64,000 bases of DNA from DASRJW01 sp964567755 (GTDB taxonomy: Bacteria > Krumholzibacteriota > Krumholzibacteriia > G020349025). Location of the stretch: assembly GCA_964567755.1 (NCBI GenBank), contig CAZMNW010000025.1:189855-253854 (forward strand). The letters are read 5' to 3'. Shown in pieces: positions 36,478 through 44,439 of the stretch. Each line of letters starts with the position of its first letter. Position 1 is the first letter of the stretch. Position numbers and translations under genes: made by a program. The notes under the pieces are model-generated. The model saw only the letters and a program-made list of their open reading frames with translations, made no database searches and had not been told where the DNA came from.

Positions 36478-37158
36478 ATGCGTCCTGAGACACCCCACGT
36501 GATCCGTTTCTGGCGCTCGAGAGCCCTCATCGCCACCCTGCTCGGTGCCGCGCTCGATCCCGCCATCGCTCGCGCTCAAGCACCCGCGCCACCGGCACCA
36601 GCGGCCCCCGACACTGCGACGGCCTCTGCGCCCGCCTCGACGGCCCAAGGGTTTCGCGTGCTCGAGAACCGATTGACGCTACGCGAACCCTTCAACCAGG
36701 CGGCCGACAAAGTTCGCATCGTCGCCTTTTTGTCGCCCTCATGCCCACGCTGCCTCAAGAACGCGGGGGAACTGCAGCGTGAAGTGCTGGAGAAGAACCC
36801 GGCTCGCGATCTCGCAGTGTTTCTGGTGTGGCTCAAGATTCTCGACGGCGACAACGAAGCCACCGTCGTGACGGCCAAGAGGCGTGTGAGCGATCCGCGT
36901 GCACAGCACTATTGGGACCCGGGCCGGCTATTGAACGCGCAACTCATCGACGCGATCGCCTTTGATATCAATTTGCGCTTTTACGACATCTTCTTGCTCT
37001 ACGGCAAGAAGGCGCAATGGGAGAAGCGCCTTCCGCGCCCCGGATTCTGGATGCACGAATACAAGGGAGCACCCGGTCCATGGTGGAACATCACCACATT
37101 CGGCATCGAGATCGACAACGGCCTGCACGACCGTCCGTTGACAAACCCCGACCCGTGA
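36478..37158 (+). CDS. Exported thioredoxin-like protein
   Basis: 226 residues from ATG 36478 (GGGAGGGA lies 13 bases upstream). Signal peptide about 12-33 ('SRALIATLLGAALDPAIARA'), then a Pro/Ala-rich linker (residues 34-56). A thioredoxin-like fold follows: strand 'VRIVAFLSP', then the dithiol C89-P-R-C92 at the helix start, and 'AVFLVWLKILDGDNE'. The spacing after the dithiol is longer than in DsbA or TlpA, and the C-terminal 50 residues (W/F-rich) match nothing familiar. Probably a periplasmic redox or metal-handling protein; no cytochrome-maturation genes are nearby. Confidence 0.68.
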   Translation: MRPETPHVIRFWRSRALIATLLGAALDPAIARAQAPAPPAPAAPDTATASAPASTAQGFRVLENRLTLREPFNQAADKVRIVAFLSPSCPRCLKNAGELQREVLEKNPARDLAVFLVWLKILDGDNEATVVTAKRRVSDPRAQHYWDPGRLLNAQLIDAIAFDINLRFYDIFLLYGKKAQWEKRLPRPGFWMHEYKGAPGPWWNITTFGIEIDNGLHDRPLTNPDP

Positions 37159-37466
37159 CCGATGGCGCACTTGCCCGCGATTCCTTACGGGGAGAGGCTC
37201 TGCGGCTTGGGTTTCCATGCACAGAGGCAACACTCCTGACGCGTCCGCGCGCGCGGAGAAGCTCATTCTGCCAGGTTTTCGTCCACATGCAGGTTGCCAA
37301 ACACGTGTGAAGGTCGCATTCGCCTGTCGCCTGCTTGACCACCGTGCACACAGAACGCGAGAATGCGCTGCGCAGCACGAAGCGCATGGCGCTGCACTGA
37401 CGCCGAGGTGCAGAAGCCGATCGCACGGGGAGCCTTGGGCTCCCCGTCGCTCTTTCCACCAATGCA
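37159..37466. other. Intergenic region, 308 bp, between convergent genes
   Basis: Holds the terminator at 37425-37447 and otherwise no feature I can support; short ORFs here lack ribosome sites and coding character. Confidence 0.6.
37425..37447 (+). terminator. Intrinsic terminator-like hairpin
   Basis: Perfect 10-bp stem ACGGGGAGCC / GGCTCCCCGT with a TTG loop, followed by CGCTCTTT. It lies 267 bp after the stop of the thioredoxin-like gene and 20 bp from the convergent cobalamin adenosyltransferase stop. Confidence 0.6.
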
Positions 37467-38105
37467 TCAGCGCTGCTTGCGCGCGCTGCGCCCGGCGCGT
37501 TTGGGCCGGCCGGCGCGCGCCGGTGACTCGCGACCGGCGCCGGGCTGCCACAGCACGTCGTCCTTCCCCATGCGATTCGCGCATCGCGCCATGACGAAGA
37601 GCAGGTCGGCGAGGCGATTGAGATACGGCAAGACTTGCTCCCCCACGCCCGCGGGCTCGGAGACGAGCAGGTGCGCGACGGCGATCTCCGCGCGCCGGCA
37701 GACGACGCGCGCCAGATGCAATGCTGCGGCCGTGGTGCTGCCCCCGGGGAGGACGAAGCTCATGAGCGGCTGGAGTTTGGCGTTACGGAGGTCGATGGCC
37801 ACCTCCAGCGCCTTCACTTGCGCGGGCACGATGCGCAAATGCGCGCGGCTTGTCTCGCCCTCGCGGCGTGGGACGCACAGATCCGCGCCGACGTCGAAGA
37901 GATCATTCTGGATATGGCGTAGAAGCGTGCGGTCTTTCACCCCGAGGCCAGCCCCCGCACGCGCCACACCGAGAGCGCTGTTCAGCTCGTCCACCGTCCC
38001 ATAGGCCGCGATCCGCACGTGTGTCTTCGACACGCGCGAGCCGTCACCGAGAGACGTCATGCCACGGTCGCCGCCGCGGGTGTAGATGCGCGTGAGCCGC
38101 ACCAT
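37467..38105 (-). CDS. Cob(I)alamin adenosyltransferase, PduO type
   Basis: 212 residues from ATG 38105 behind GAGGAGG. Transfers the adenosyl group of ATP to cob(I)alamin, giving coenzyme B12. PduO-type marks: the N-terminal 'RIYTRGGDRGMTSLGDGSRV' nucleotide loop, 'VDELNSALGVARA', the ATP/substrate motif 'FVLPGGSTTAAALHLARVVCRRAE' (residues about 125-148, the family signature), and 'LNRLADLLFVMAR'. The basic C-terminal tail of about 30 residues is an extension. It implies use of adenosylcobalamin enzymes, though none is in this window. It is separated by about 100 bp from the pseudouridine synthase on the same strand. Confidence 0.92.
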   Translation of the reverse strand: MVRLTRIYTRGGDRGMTSLGDGSRVSKTHVRIAAYGTVDELNSALGVARAGAGLGVKDRTLLRHIQNDLFDVGADLCVPRREGETSRAHLRIVPAQVKALEVAIDLRNAKLQPLMSFVLPGGSTTAAALHLARVVCRRAEIAVAHLLVSEPAGVGEQVLPYLNRLADLLFVMARCANRMGKDDVLWQPGAGRESPARAGRPKRAGRSARKQR

Positions 38106-38204
38106 GTCTGCCTCCTCAGGGTCTTGCCGCCAGAATCCGCCGCACTTGGCCATCGCGACCACGGCGGCGCGCCGGCACTTCCGCCCGCACCCATCGTCCG
38201 CGGC

Positions 38205-38876
38205 TCATTCCCCACGCAACAACGCGTGCCAGCTGGCGGGAAGCGGTGCTTCGACGAACACGCGCTCCTCCCGCGTCGGGTGTGCGAACTCGAGACGACT
38301 GGCATGCAGCGCCAGCATGGCGCCGAGCCGGCGTTTCGAACCATAGCGCAAGTCGCCGACGATGACGCAACCACTCGCGGCCAGCTGCACGCGAATCTGA
38401 TGCGACCGCCCGGTCTCGGGTAGGACCTCGACGAGGGTGCCTCCCGGATGCTGGCTCAGGACACGGTAGCGCAGCCTGGCCAGACGCGCGCGTGGATGCG
38501 TCGCGGCCACCGCACGCGTCCGGTTCGTGCGATGGTCCTTCGCCAGATGATGTTCCAGCGTTCCCGCGGCGGCCGCGGGCGCGTGCTCGACGAGTGCCAG
38601 GTAGTGCTTGCCCACCTCTCCGTGCCGAAACTGCAAGGCGAGCCGTGCCGCGGCCTTGCTCGTCCGCGCCAGCAACACGACGCCGGAAACCGGCCGATCC
38701 AGGCGATGCACGACCCCGACGAACACGCGCCCCGGCTTGCCGTAACGCTGGCGCAGATACTCTGCCGCCGCTGCCGCGATCGTCGAATCCCCGGTCCGAT
38801 CGCCTTGCACCAGCACGCCCGCCGGCTTGCACACCGCCAGACAATGGTTGTCTTCGTACAGGATCTCGAGTTTCAT
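38205..38876 (-). CDS. RluA-family RNA pseudouridine synthase
   Basis: 223 residues from ATG 38876 (an alternative ATG three codons upstream is possible). Isomerises uridine to pseudouridine in rRNA or tRNA. Single catalytic domain: 'CLAVCKPAGVLVQG' begins the fold, D60 in 'VVHRLDRPVSG' is the catalytic aspartate, and 'LPETGRSHQIRVQLA' and 'HASRLEFAHP' are the conserved closing motifs. No S4 domain, and short for RluA/C/D; nearest in layout to TruC/RluA-like small enzymes. The target uridine cannot be assigned. Confidence 0.9.
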   Translation of the reverse strand: MKLEILYEDNHCLAVCKPAGVLVQGDRTGDSTIAAAAAEYLRQRYGKPGRVFVGVVHRLDRPVSGVVLLARTSKAAARLALQFRHGEVGKHYLALVEHAPAAAAGTLEHHLAKDHRTNRTRAVAATHPRARLARLRYRVLSQHPGGTLVEVLPETGRSHQIRVQLAASGCVIVGDLRYGSKRRLGAMLALHASRLEFAHPTREERVFVEAPLPASWHALLRGE

Positions 38877-39020
38877 CGTTCCCATTCCGGTTGCACTCGT
38901 CGCACGACCGTAGCCGCCGCGCGTGCGTGCCGAAAGTGGTTTCCGTCGCGGTCCGCATTGCGTGCGGACTTCAAGTCTGGGAACGGTGCGTCTCTGGATC
39001 GAAGTGCCGCTGGGCATGGC

Positions 39021-39049
39021 TTCAAGGCGCCCCCGGGATCTGCTAGAGT
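39021..39049 (+). promoter_or_regulatory. Candidate promoter of tRNA-His
   Basis: Extended -10 TGCTAGAGT (TAGAGT at 39044-39049) with TTCAAG 17 bp upstream (39021-39026) and C-rich sequence beyond, about 50 bp before the tRNA. Confidence 0.45.
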
Positions 39050-39101
39050 CCCCCCGGTCGTCGCGCCGACGCCTCGCGTCGAGCCCGCAACGGCTTCGTC
39101 T

Positions 39102-39178
39102 GGTGGGCGTAGCTCAATTGGCAGAGCACTTGGTTGTGGTCCAAGTGGTTACGGGTTCGATTCCCGTCGTCCACCCCA
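39102..39178 (+). tRNA. tRNA-His (GTG)
   Basis: Cloverleaf read by eye: acceptor GTGGGCG / CGTCCAC with one G-T pair, extra G at -1 opposite discriminator C73 (the hallmark of tRNA-His), anticodon stem CTTGG/CCAAG with loop TTGTGGT giving anticodon GTG, T-arm ACGGG-TTCGATT-CCCGT, and an encoded CCA end. It is followed directly by an intrinsic-terminator-like hairpin. Confidence 0.97.
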
Positions 39179-39187
39179 GATTGCAGC

Positions 39188-39217
39188 AAGGCCGCTGGGA
39201 GCCATCCCGGCGGCCTT
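39188..39217 (+). terminator. Hairpin terminator after tRNA-His
   Basis: 13-bp stem AAGGCCGCTGGGA / TCCCGGCGGCCTT (one G-T pair) with loop GCCA, ten bases after the tRNA CCA end; the following CGCTTCGC is only weakly T-rich. Confidence 0.65.
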
Positions 39218-39238
39218 CGCTTCGCAGCGCCCCTGAGG

Positions 39239-39580
39239 TCACAGAGTGAACATTTCATGCAGGATGGCGAGCATTCGTCCGTCCGTGCTCGGCGACAATT
39301 TGCCGAGTCGTCGCACAAGCCGATGCCGATCGACCGTACGAATCTGATCGAGGACCACGTGCCCCGCCTTGCCCCCGAAACGACACGCCACTCGGAAGGG
39401 ATACGAATGACTGCCCGTCGTCAGTGGTGCGATGATAAACGTCCGTAAGTGCTTGTTGAGCTCGTTCGGGGATACGACCACACACGGGCGGGCCTTCTGG
39501 ATTTCGCCACCCCTCGTGGGATTCAGATCGATGAGGAACACATCTCCGCGGCGGACGCGCGCCTCTGTCACCACGCCCAT
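39239..39580 (-). CDS. MazF/PemK-type mRNA interferase toxin
   Basis: 113 residues from ATG 39580, overlapping the antitoxin gene by 13 bp. CcdB/PemK fold: 'RRGDVFLIDLNPTRGGEIQKARP' (residues about 9-31) is the family opening with the conserved R-G-D-V and P-x-x-G-x-E-x-x-K-x-R-P, followed by 'CVVVSPNELNK', 'FIIAPLTTGSH' and 'GHVVLDQIRTVDRHRLV'. Such toxins cleave single-stranded RNA at short motifs; the arginine and threonine in these motifs are the usual catalytic pair. The toxin is second in the operon, as usual. All core motifs look intact, so it is probably functional. Confidence 0.92.
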   Translation of the reverse strand: MGVVTEARVRRGDVFLIDLNPTRGGEIQKARPCVVVSPNELNKHLRTFIIAPLTTGSHSYPFRVACRFGGKAGHVVLDQIRTVDRHRLVRRLGKLSPSTDGRMLAILHEMFTL

Positions 39581-39816
39581 TCCTCCGCATCGAAGTGCGT
39601 CGGCACGGCTTGCTCGAGCAGCCGGTCCTCGTTGCGCTCGGGCATTTCTCGAGCGGCCTCCTCCCATCCGGCGCGCGGCCCATTCACTGGGGAGATAACG
39701 ATGGCACCCTCCCGGACGCGCAATTCGACCTCATCCTCCAGGCCCACTTCTTCGATGAGAAGTTTCGGCAAACGGATTCCCCTGGAATTACCAATCTGAA
39801 CCAGACGAGCCTTCAT
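39568..39816 (-). CDS. AbrB/MazE-type antitoxin
   Basis: 82 residues from ATG 39816 behind GGGAGGTG. The N-terminal half is a SpoVT-AbrB swapped-hairpin domain: 'RLVQIGNSRGIRLPKLLIEE' (residues 4-23) then 'LEDEVELRVREGAIVISP'. The acidic C-terminus ('PTHFDAEEWAW') would wrap the toxin and block its RNA site. It binds DNA to autoregulate; a TGTAATTACA palindrome 18 bp upstream is a candidate operator. Confidence 0.92.
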   Translation of the reverse strand: MKARLVQIGNSRGIRLPKLLIEEVGLEDEVELRVREGAIVISPVNGPRAGWEEAAREMPERNEDRLLEQAVPTHFDAEEWAW

Positions 39817-39834
39817 GTCCGCACCTCCCGACCG

Positions 39835-39844
39835 TGTAATTACA
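39835..39844. promoter_or_regulatory. Palindromic operator candidate of the MazEF-type pair
   Basis: Perfect 10-bp palindrome TGTAATTACA, 18 bp before the antitoxin start, inside an AT-rich patch whose minus strand also offers TATTAT as a -10 box. Its place suits autoregulation by the AbrB-type antitoxin. Confidence 0.5.
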
Positions 39845-39955
39845 TAATAATCACCCCACATGCGCCTCGTCAACGCCCTGCCGGCGCAACGAGCACGGCC
39901 CACTCGCCGTCGCTCGACCCTCGACAGTGCCTTGGGAGAAGAGAAGATTGCCTCG

Positions 39956-40318
39956 TCATCTGGCGAGTGGGACGATCTTGGATCGACGTATGCGCCGATC
40001 CCTCGTCACCAACGGCACCCCGTGAACGATACTCGTCGCCGCGATGAGTTCATCGGCGGGATCCCCGCGGAAGTCGAGACGGGTCGAGGCACGGGCGACG
40101 GCGAGGTCGAGCGGCCATACGTGAATGCTGGCCAGTGCACTCTCCATCGCGGGATCGTCCAGGTCGAGTGTGATTCTTCCAAGCTGAGTCAGTTTCGCCA
40201 GCTCCCAGAGCACGATGGCCGCGATACCCCAGGTGTTCCTGGCAAGCAGGGACCGCTCCGTGGGACGTACGTCACCGCTCAGGGCGTGGATCAAGACGTG
40301 GGTGTCAAGATTCAGCAT
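39956..40318 (-). CDS. VapC-type PIN-domain ribonuclease toxin
   Basis: 120 residues from ATG 40318 (ATG 40324 is two codons earlier), overlapping the antitoxin gene. PIN domain with the acidic metal site: first Asp in 'MLNLDTHVLIHAL', Glu in 'VLWELAKL', Asp in 'GDPADELIAATS' and the last Asp in 'LVTRDRRIR'. VapC toxins cut tRNA or 23S rRNA with Mg2+. The set is complete, so activity is likely. Paired with a Phd-type antitoxin rather than VapB of the AbrB or RHH type. Confidence 0.92.
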   Translation of the reverse strand: MLNLDTHVLIHALSGDVRPTERSLLARNTWGIAAIVLWELAKLTQLGRITLDLDDPAMESALASIHVWPLDLAVARASTRLDFRGDPADELIAATSIVHGVPLVTRDRRIRRSKIVPLAR

Positions 40319-40529
40319 CGGCATCCCAGGCGATCCCCGTGGAGAGGATATCGCCATGGATCTCGATCTTTTCCTTCATCGAGCCGATGAGATCGCCCGA
40401 CCGCTGTGGGTAAGGAATCACCCGCGCCACCGGCCTCCCGTGCTTCGTGATGACCAATCCCTCAGGGGTCAGCTTGTCGAGCAAGGCAAGACATTGCTCC
40501 TTGAACTTCGCCGCTCCGATTCGTCTCAC
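40305..40529 (-). CDS. Phd/YefM-type antitoxin
   Basis: 74 residues from GTG 40529, six bases after GGAGG. The Phd/YefM N-terminal DNA-binding domain reads 'AAKFKEQCLALLDKL' then 'LVITKHGRPVARVIPYP' (residues 25-41, the family signature K-x-G-x-P-V-A-x-x). The acidic/hydrophobic tail would neutralise the PIN toxin encoded by the overlapping downstream gene. A perfect 19-bp palindrome lies 30 bp upstream. Confidence 0.92.
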   Translation of the reverse strand: MRRIGAAKFKEQCLALLDKLTPEGLVITKHGRPVARVIPYPQRSGDLIGSMKEKIEIHGDILSTGIAWDADAES

Positions 40530-40559
40530 GCCGAACCTCCATGGATGCTCATGACTGAC

Positions 40560-40578
40560 TGGTCATATATTATGACCA
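40560..40578. promoter_or_regulatory. Palindromic operator of the Phd-VapC-type module
   Basis: TGGTCATA-TAT-TATGACCA: 8-bp perfect arms around three bases, 30 bp before the antitoxin start and overlapping AT-rich sequence suited to a promoter (TATATT on the plus strand, AATATA on the minus). Classic position for Phd autorepression. Confidence 0.72.
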
Positions 40579-40679
40579 TAATCGCCGGATGTCAAGGGCA
40601 GCCTCATGACGCCGTGAAGGTCCCGCCATTGGCGGCACGAGTGGCTCGACGGTCGCCAGGGTTTCCATGGCTTTCTCGT

Positions 40680-41444
40680 TCAGACGTGCGTCGGCCGTGG
40701 CAGGCAGCCGAAGCGGCGCTCACGCGCTCGAAACTCGTGGATCGCGGCTTGCAGATCGGTGGGGCCGAACTCGGGCCACATCTTCGTGGTGAAGTAGAGC
40801 TCGGCGTAGGCGCTCTCCCACAGGAGAAAATCGCTCAAGCGTTGCTCACCGCCGGTGCGGATGAGGAGATCCACTGCGGGCGCCGCGAAGCGCGCGTGCT
40901 GCGCTGCTTGGAGAGCGCGTGCGAACCCGTCGCGATCCCGAGTGGCGTCTCCAACACACGCTTGCGCCGCGCGCAGAATCACGTCGCGCGCCGAGTAGTC
41001 GATGGCCAAGCGCAGATGCAAACCAGGCCCAGCTTGGGTCGCGCCCAGGGCCGCATGGATGGCCTGCTGCAGATCCGGCGACAATCGTTCTCGGCACCCG
41101 ATGATGTCGATGCGGATGCCGAGCGCGGCGGCATCGTGCTCGAAATCGAGCAAGAAATCGCGTAGCAGCGCCAGCAATGCTGCTACTTCGGCCGGCGGTC
41201 GCTTCCAGTTGTCGGACGAAAAAGCGAAGAGAGTGAGCGTGCCGATCCCGAGCCCAGGCGCAGCTTGCACCAGTTGCCGCACGACGCGCTCGCCGGCGCG
41301 ATGGCCGTCGAGCCGTGCGAGCCCGCGCGCTTCCGCCCAACGGCCGCTGCCGTCCATGATGATGGCGACATGCAGCGATCCAGGGGGTCTTGCCCCACTT
41401 CCCATCGATCTCGTTGCGCTCGCCTCTCCGGACTCCACCGACAT
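40680..41444 (-). CDS. uppS: Isoprenyl transferase (undecaprenyl diphosphate synthase-like)
   Basis: 254 residues from ATG 41444 (Met14 is an alternative). cis-Prenyltransferase that extends farnesyl diphosphate to the C55 carrier lipid for cell wall and O-antigen. Motifs in order: 'VAIIMDGSGRWAEARG' (D31 binds Mg-diphosphate), 'HRAGERVVRQLV', 'LTLFAFSSDNWKRP', 'DYSARDVILRA', and 'DLLIRTGGEQRLSDFLLWESAYAEL' (about 200-224) with the R-x-x-x-E/W end. The M-D-G-N-G-R motif carries Ser for Asn at position 33, a residue normally near-invariant. No cdsA or dxr follows, unlike in many bacteria. Confidence 0.91.
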   Translation of the reverse strand: MSVESGEASATRSMGSGARPPGSLHVAIIMDGSGRWAEARGLARLDGHRAGERVVRQLVQAAPGLGIGTLTLFAFSSDNWKRPPAEVAALLALLRDFLLDFEHDAAALGIRIDIIGCRERLSPDLQQAIHAALGATQAGPGLHLRLAIDYSARDVILRAAQACVGDATRDRDGFARALQAAQHARFAAPAVDLLIRTGGEQRLSDFLLWESAYAELYFTTKMWPEFGPTDLQAAIHEFRARERRFGCLPRPTHV

Positions 41445-41450
41445 GGGCCG

Positions 41451-41846
41451 TCACACCGTCTTTCTACGCATGACGCGGATGAGGGCCTCCATGTGATTCA
41501 GATAACTCTCGAACGCACGCCGGCCCGACGGCGTCAGCCGATAGCGCGTGCGTGGGACGCGGCCCTCGAACGACTTGGCACAAGCGATGTACTGGGCTTC
41601 TTCGAGCTTGCGGGCGTGTACGCTCAAGTTGCCGTCGGTCGTTTGCAACAGGTCCTTCAATTCGCCGAAGGACAACGACTCGGAGCCCGCGAGCGCGCTC
41701 ATGATCCCGAGCCGGATGCGGTCGTGAATGAGCCGGTCCAGCTGCCGCGTCTCGTGGTTTGCCGCCTGCGCCGTGCCGTCCGCGTGCGGCTCCGGCGTTT
41801 TCTTGCGTGCTCCGCTGCGCGATGCCCCGCTCGATTTAGCCACCAT
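41451..41846 (-). CDS. Winged-helix transcriptional regulator
   Basis: 131 residues from ATG 41846, overlapping the upstream membrane-protein gene by 11 bp. A flexible Lys/Ala/Gly-rich N-terminus is followed by a winged-helix DNA-binding domain of the MarR/ArsR-like HTH_34 group: 'IHDRIRLGIMSAL', 'SFGELKDLLQTTDGNLSVHARKLEEAQYI' (recognition helix near 'DGNLSVHARKL', residues about 77-87), and wing 'RTRYRLTPSGRRAFESYL'. Such regulators usually sit beside a membrane protein of unknown function, as here, and control it. No ligand-binding cysteine is present. Confidence 0.87.
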   Translation of the reverse strand: MVAKSSGASRSGARKKTPEPHADGTAQAANHETRQLDRLIHDRIRLGIMSALAGSESLSFGELKDLLQTTDGNLSVHARKLEEAQYIACAKSFEGRVPRTRYRLTPSGRRAFESYLNHMEALIRVMRRKTV

Positions 41847-42450
41847 ATCTCCGTGCGATGAGGATTCCGAACACGACATGCAGAGCGCCGAAACCCAGTG
41901 CCATGCAGGCGTTGCCCCACGCCGGCGGCGCGACCAGCGTCACCATGCCGAGGAGCATGAAGCAGATCCCCATGACCGGCACGACGCGCACCGAGAACGT
42001 GCCCGCCGAAACGGTGCCGACGCCGTACATGAGCAGCCACGTTCCCGGCAGGGCATGCGTCGCGCCGAGACGGAACAACGCCAAGGTCAGCACACCCCCG
42101 GCCAGGATCGGCGGCCCCAGGCCGAAGAGAAACTTGCGTCCCGCGCCACGGAGCAACGACAAGCCTCCAGCGCGCGCCTTCTGCATCGTGGCCACGCTGC
42201 CAATGGTCGCCGCCATGACGGCCTCGCCGAGCCAAAGCACGAGCCACGCCGCATCGCTCGTTTGTCGGGTGGCCAGCCAGGCCGCCACGAGCGCCGTCGC
42301 TCCGACTGCGACGCCACCCCATCCCGGAACCGCGGTGAACGATCCAGCGCGCTCCATCGTTTGGCGGATGAAGCGCAGGTCGTCGACGGCATGGTGATGG
42401 AGCGAGTGCGGTTCGGCTGGCGTGCGCAGAGGTGGCGGATGAGCGGCCAT
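41836..42450 (-). CDS. Polytopic membrane protein, unknown function
   Basis: 204 residues from ATG 42450. A His/Pro-rich N-terminal tail ('HSLHHHAVDD') precedes about six transmembrane segments ('GWGGVAVGATALVAAWLA', 'LWLGEAVMAATIGSVAT', 'LGPPILAGGVLTLALF', 'VVPVMGICFMLLGMVTLV' and others). Overlap with the winged-helix gene shows they are co-transcribed and translationally linked. The pairing is widespread in bacteria, but the membrane protein's task is not known. Confidence 0.78.
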   Translation of the reverse strand: MAAHPPPLRTPAEPHSLHHHAVDDLRFIRQTMERAGSFTAVPGWGGVAVGATALVAAWLATRQTSDAAWLVLWLGEAVMAATIGSVATMQKARAGGLSLLRGAGRKFLFGLGPPILAGGVLTLALFRLGATHALPGTWLLMYGVGTVSAGTFSVRVVPVMGICFMLLGMVTLVAPPAWGNACMALGFGALHVVFGILIARRYGG

Positions 42451-42495
42451 GCCTCGAGCTTCGTCGCCGCCAATGCGAATGTCAAGTTCTTTGCA

Positions 42496-44439
42496 TTACA
42501 AAGCGCTGCCCGATTGGCGGTCGCGTTCGAGGCGCACGGGTTCGTCGTAGTAGCAGGCGCCGAGACCGATGTCGGTGGCAGCAGCACGCACCAGCACGTT
42601 CGCCGCCTGTCCATGCATGAGCCAGCCGCCCTTCGGAATACACACGAGACTGGGATGCACCGCGGCGTCCAGCTGCACGCGCACGTCCATGCTGCCCAAC
42701 CGGCTGCACAAGCGCGCAGGCGCACCGTCCGTGGCCCAGGGAACGGCGCTCGGGTGGCAGCGCACGATGAACGGCTGGCCCTCGACCGGCCGCGACCATT
42801 GCGACGACTGCGCTTCGGGTGTCGAGAAGGACCCCAACGTGAGCGGGAACTCCGCATCCGGCGTCCCCGACTCGAGCGCGACGCTCTCGAGGAAGTGAAA
42901 CTTCCCGTCCTCGGTGAAAAACTTGCGGTCGGCGAAGAGGACATGAGCCGCGAGCGGATTGCGCACGGCGCCGGCCTGCAGCATGTCCATGGTCACGCGA
43001 CCCTGGACGGGCGCGAGCAGCTTCTCGCACCAATCTCGCGCCGATCCTGCGAGCTGGTCGCCAAAGCCGAGCCGCGTGGCGAGTGCCTGGTAGATCTCGA
43101 GATCGGTCTGCACCCCGTCCGGCCGGCGCGCGACCGGCTGCGCCGCGCCCAAGTAATGGTGCCCGTAGGCGCCAATCAAATCTTCTTCTTCGAGCATCGT
43201 GGTCACGGGCAGTACGACGTGCGCGCGCGCCGCCGTGTCGGTCATGAACTGGTCGAGAACCACGACAAGCTCGCGCGTTTCCAGCGCCCGCGCCACCGTG
43301 TGCGAATCAGGCAGCATCGCCACCGGGTTGCCATTGTCGATGACCACGGCGCGCACCGGGGGATCGGTGGCAGCGAGAATCCCCTCGCCGAGCAGCGGCT
43401 CGGGAATGCCACGCCGCGAGTTCGGCGCGCCCCAGCGCGCGCTGTCGAAGGCGCGCCGGCGCTTGTAGTAGAAGGTCACCCCGCCCCCCGACACGCCGAG
43501 GTTGCCGCTCATCGCCGCAAGCGCGTCGAGGACACGCACGGTCGCACCGCCATGCAAACGGCGCTGCAGGCCCCACCCCACTTGGATGTTGGCCGGCATG
43601 TGAGTTGCGTACAGTTGCGCCACGTTCTCGAGCACATTCGGATCCAAGTCACAAGCCTGGGCCCACGCCGCCAACGATCGCGAACGCGCCATCTCCACGA
43701 ACGCTTCGGACCCCACCGACCAATCCGCCAGCGTCGGGTCGACGCCGCCGTGCGCCGCGATCCAGTGCGCGATGCCCAGCGCCAGGAAGCGATCTGTTCC
43801 CGGGCGCGGACAGACGACGAGATCGGCAAACCGCGCGGTCTTGCCCGGCGCCGGATCGATGAGAACGATGACGGTGCCGCGCTTACGAACCTTCTTCAGC
43901 ACCGGCAGCATGTGCACGAACGATGTCGTCACGCCCTTGCCCCACAGCAGAATGCAGCGGCTGTGCAGCAGGTCGTCGAGATCGCTCGAATCGCTCACCC
44001 CCATGTCCGCCTCCTGCGCCGCTTCGCCGGCCCCGGAGCAGATATCGCCCTTCTTGACTCGCGCGCCCCCGAAACATTCGAAGAACCAATCGTTGAGGAT
44101 CTTGAGAGCGCCGAGCGAGCCTCCCGAACGGTAGTGCAGCACGGCTTCGGGTCCGGATTGGCGGCGAATGCGCTCGAGCCCGGCGGCGACGCGATCGAGC
44201 GCTTCGTCCCAGCCCACGGCGACGAATCCCGACGCGCCACGCACCAGAGGCTGTGTCAAGCGAGTCGGGTCGTACTGGCGGCGCAGGAACCGACTGGTGC
44301 GCTCGCAAAGGAATCCGCGCGTGACCGGATGTTCCGGATCACCTGCGAGCGTGAGAACACGTCCGTCCTCGACAGTCGCCACGATGCCGCAGGCGTCGGG
44401 ACAGTCGCGATTGCAGACCGTGTGCAGCGTGGTAGACAT
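42496..44439 (-). CDS. Molybdopterin-dinucleotide oxidoreductase with [4Fe-4S] cluster
   Basis: 647 residues from ATG 44439 (GAGGGA upstream). Catalytic subunit of the DMSO-reductase superfamily. The N-terminal domain binds a [4Fe-4S] cluster through C9, C13, C17 ('CNRDCPDACG') and C45 ('GFLCERTSRF'). C134 in 'KKGDICSGAG' is the probable Mo/W ligand. Later come 'LLWGKGVTTSF', 'VIDPAPGKTARFADLVVCPRPGTD' (in pieces, residues about 214-240) and 'GNLGVSGGG', the cofactor-binding motifs. No Tat signal is seen and no electron-transfer or membrane subunit is adjacent, so it is probably cytoplasmic and uses a soluble carrier. Substrate unknown. Confidence 0.9.
   Translation of the reverse strand: MSTTLHTVCNRDCPDACGIVATVEDGRVLTLAGDPEHPVTRGFLCERTSRFLRRQYDPTRLTQPLVRGASGFVAVGWDEALDRVAAGLERIRRQSGPEAVLHYRSGGSLGALKILNDWFFECFGGARVKKGDICSGAGEAAQEADMGVSDSSDLDDLLHSRCILLWGKGVTTSFVHMLPVLKKVRKRGTVIVLIDPAPGKTARFADLVVCPRPGTDRFLALGIAHWIAAHGGVDPTLADWSVGSEAFVEMARSRSLAAWAQACDLDPNVLENVAQLYATHMPANIQVGWGLQRRLHGGATVRVLDALAAMSGNLGVSGGGVTFYYKRRRAFDSARWGAPNSRRGIPEPLLGEGILAATDPPVRAVVIDNGNPVAMLPDSHTVARALETRELVVVLDQFMTDTAARAHVVLPVTTMLEEEDLIGAYGHHYLGAAQPVARRPDGVQTDLEIYQALATRLGFGDQLAGSARDWCEKLLAPVQGRVTMDMLQAGAVRNPLAAHVLFADRKFFTEDGKFHFLESVALESGTPDAEFPLTLGSFSTPEAQSSQWSRPVEGQPFIVRCHPSAVPWATDGAPARLCSRLGSMDVRVQLDAAVHPSLVCIPKGGWLMHGQAANVLVRAAATDIGLGACYYDEPVRLERDRQSGSAL

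Noticed and set aside
39179..40680. Integrated element with integrase after tRNA-His
   Set aside because: Only toxin-antitoxin genes are present; no integrase, transposase or duplicated tRNA 3' end.
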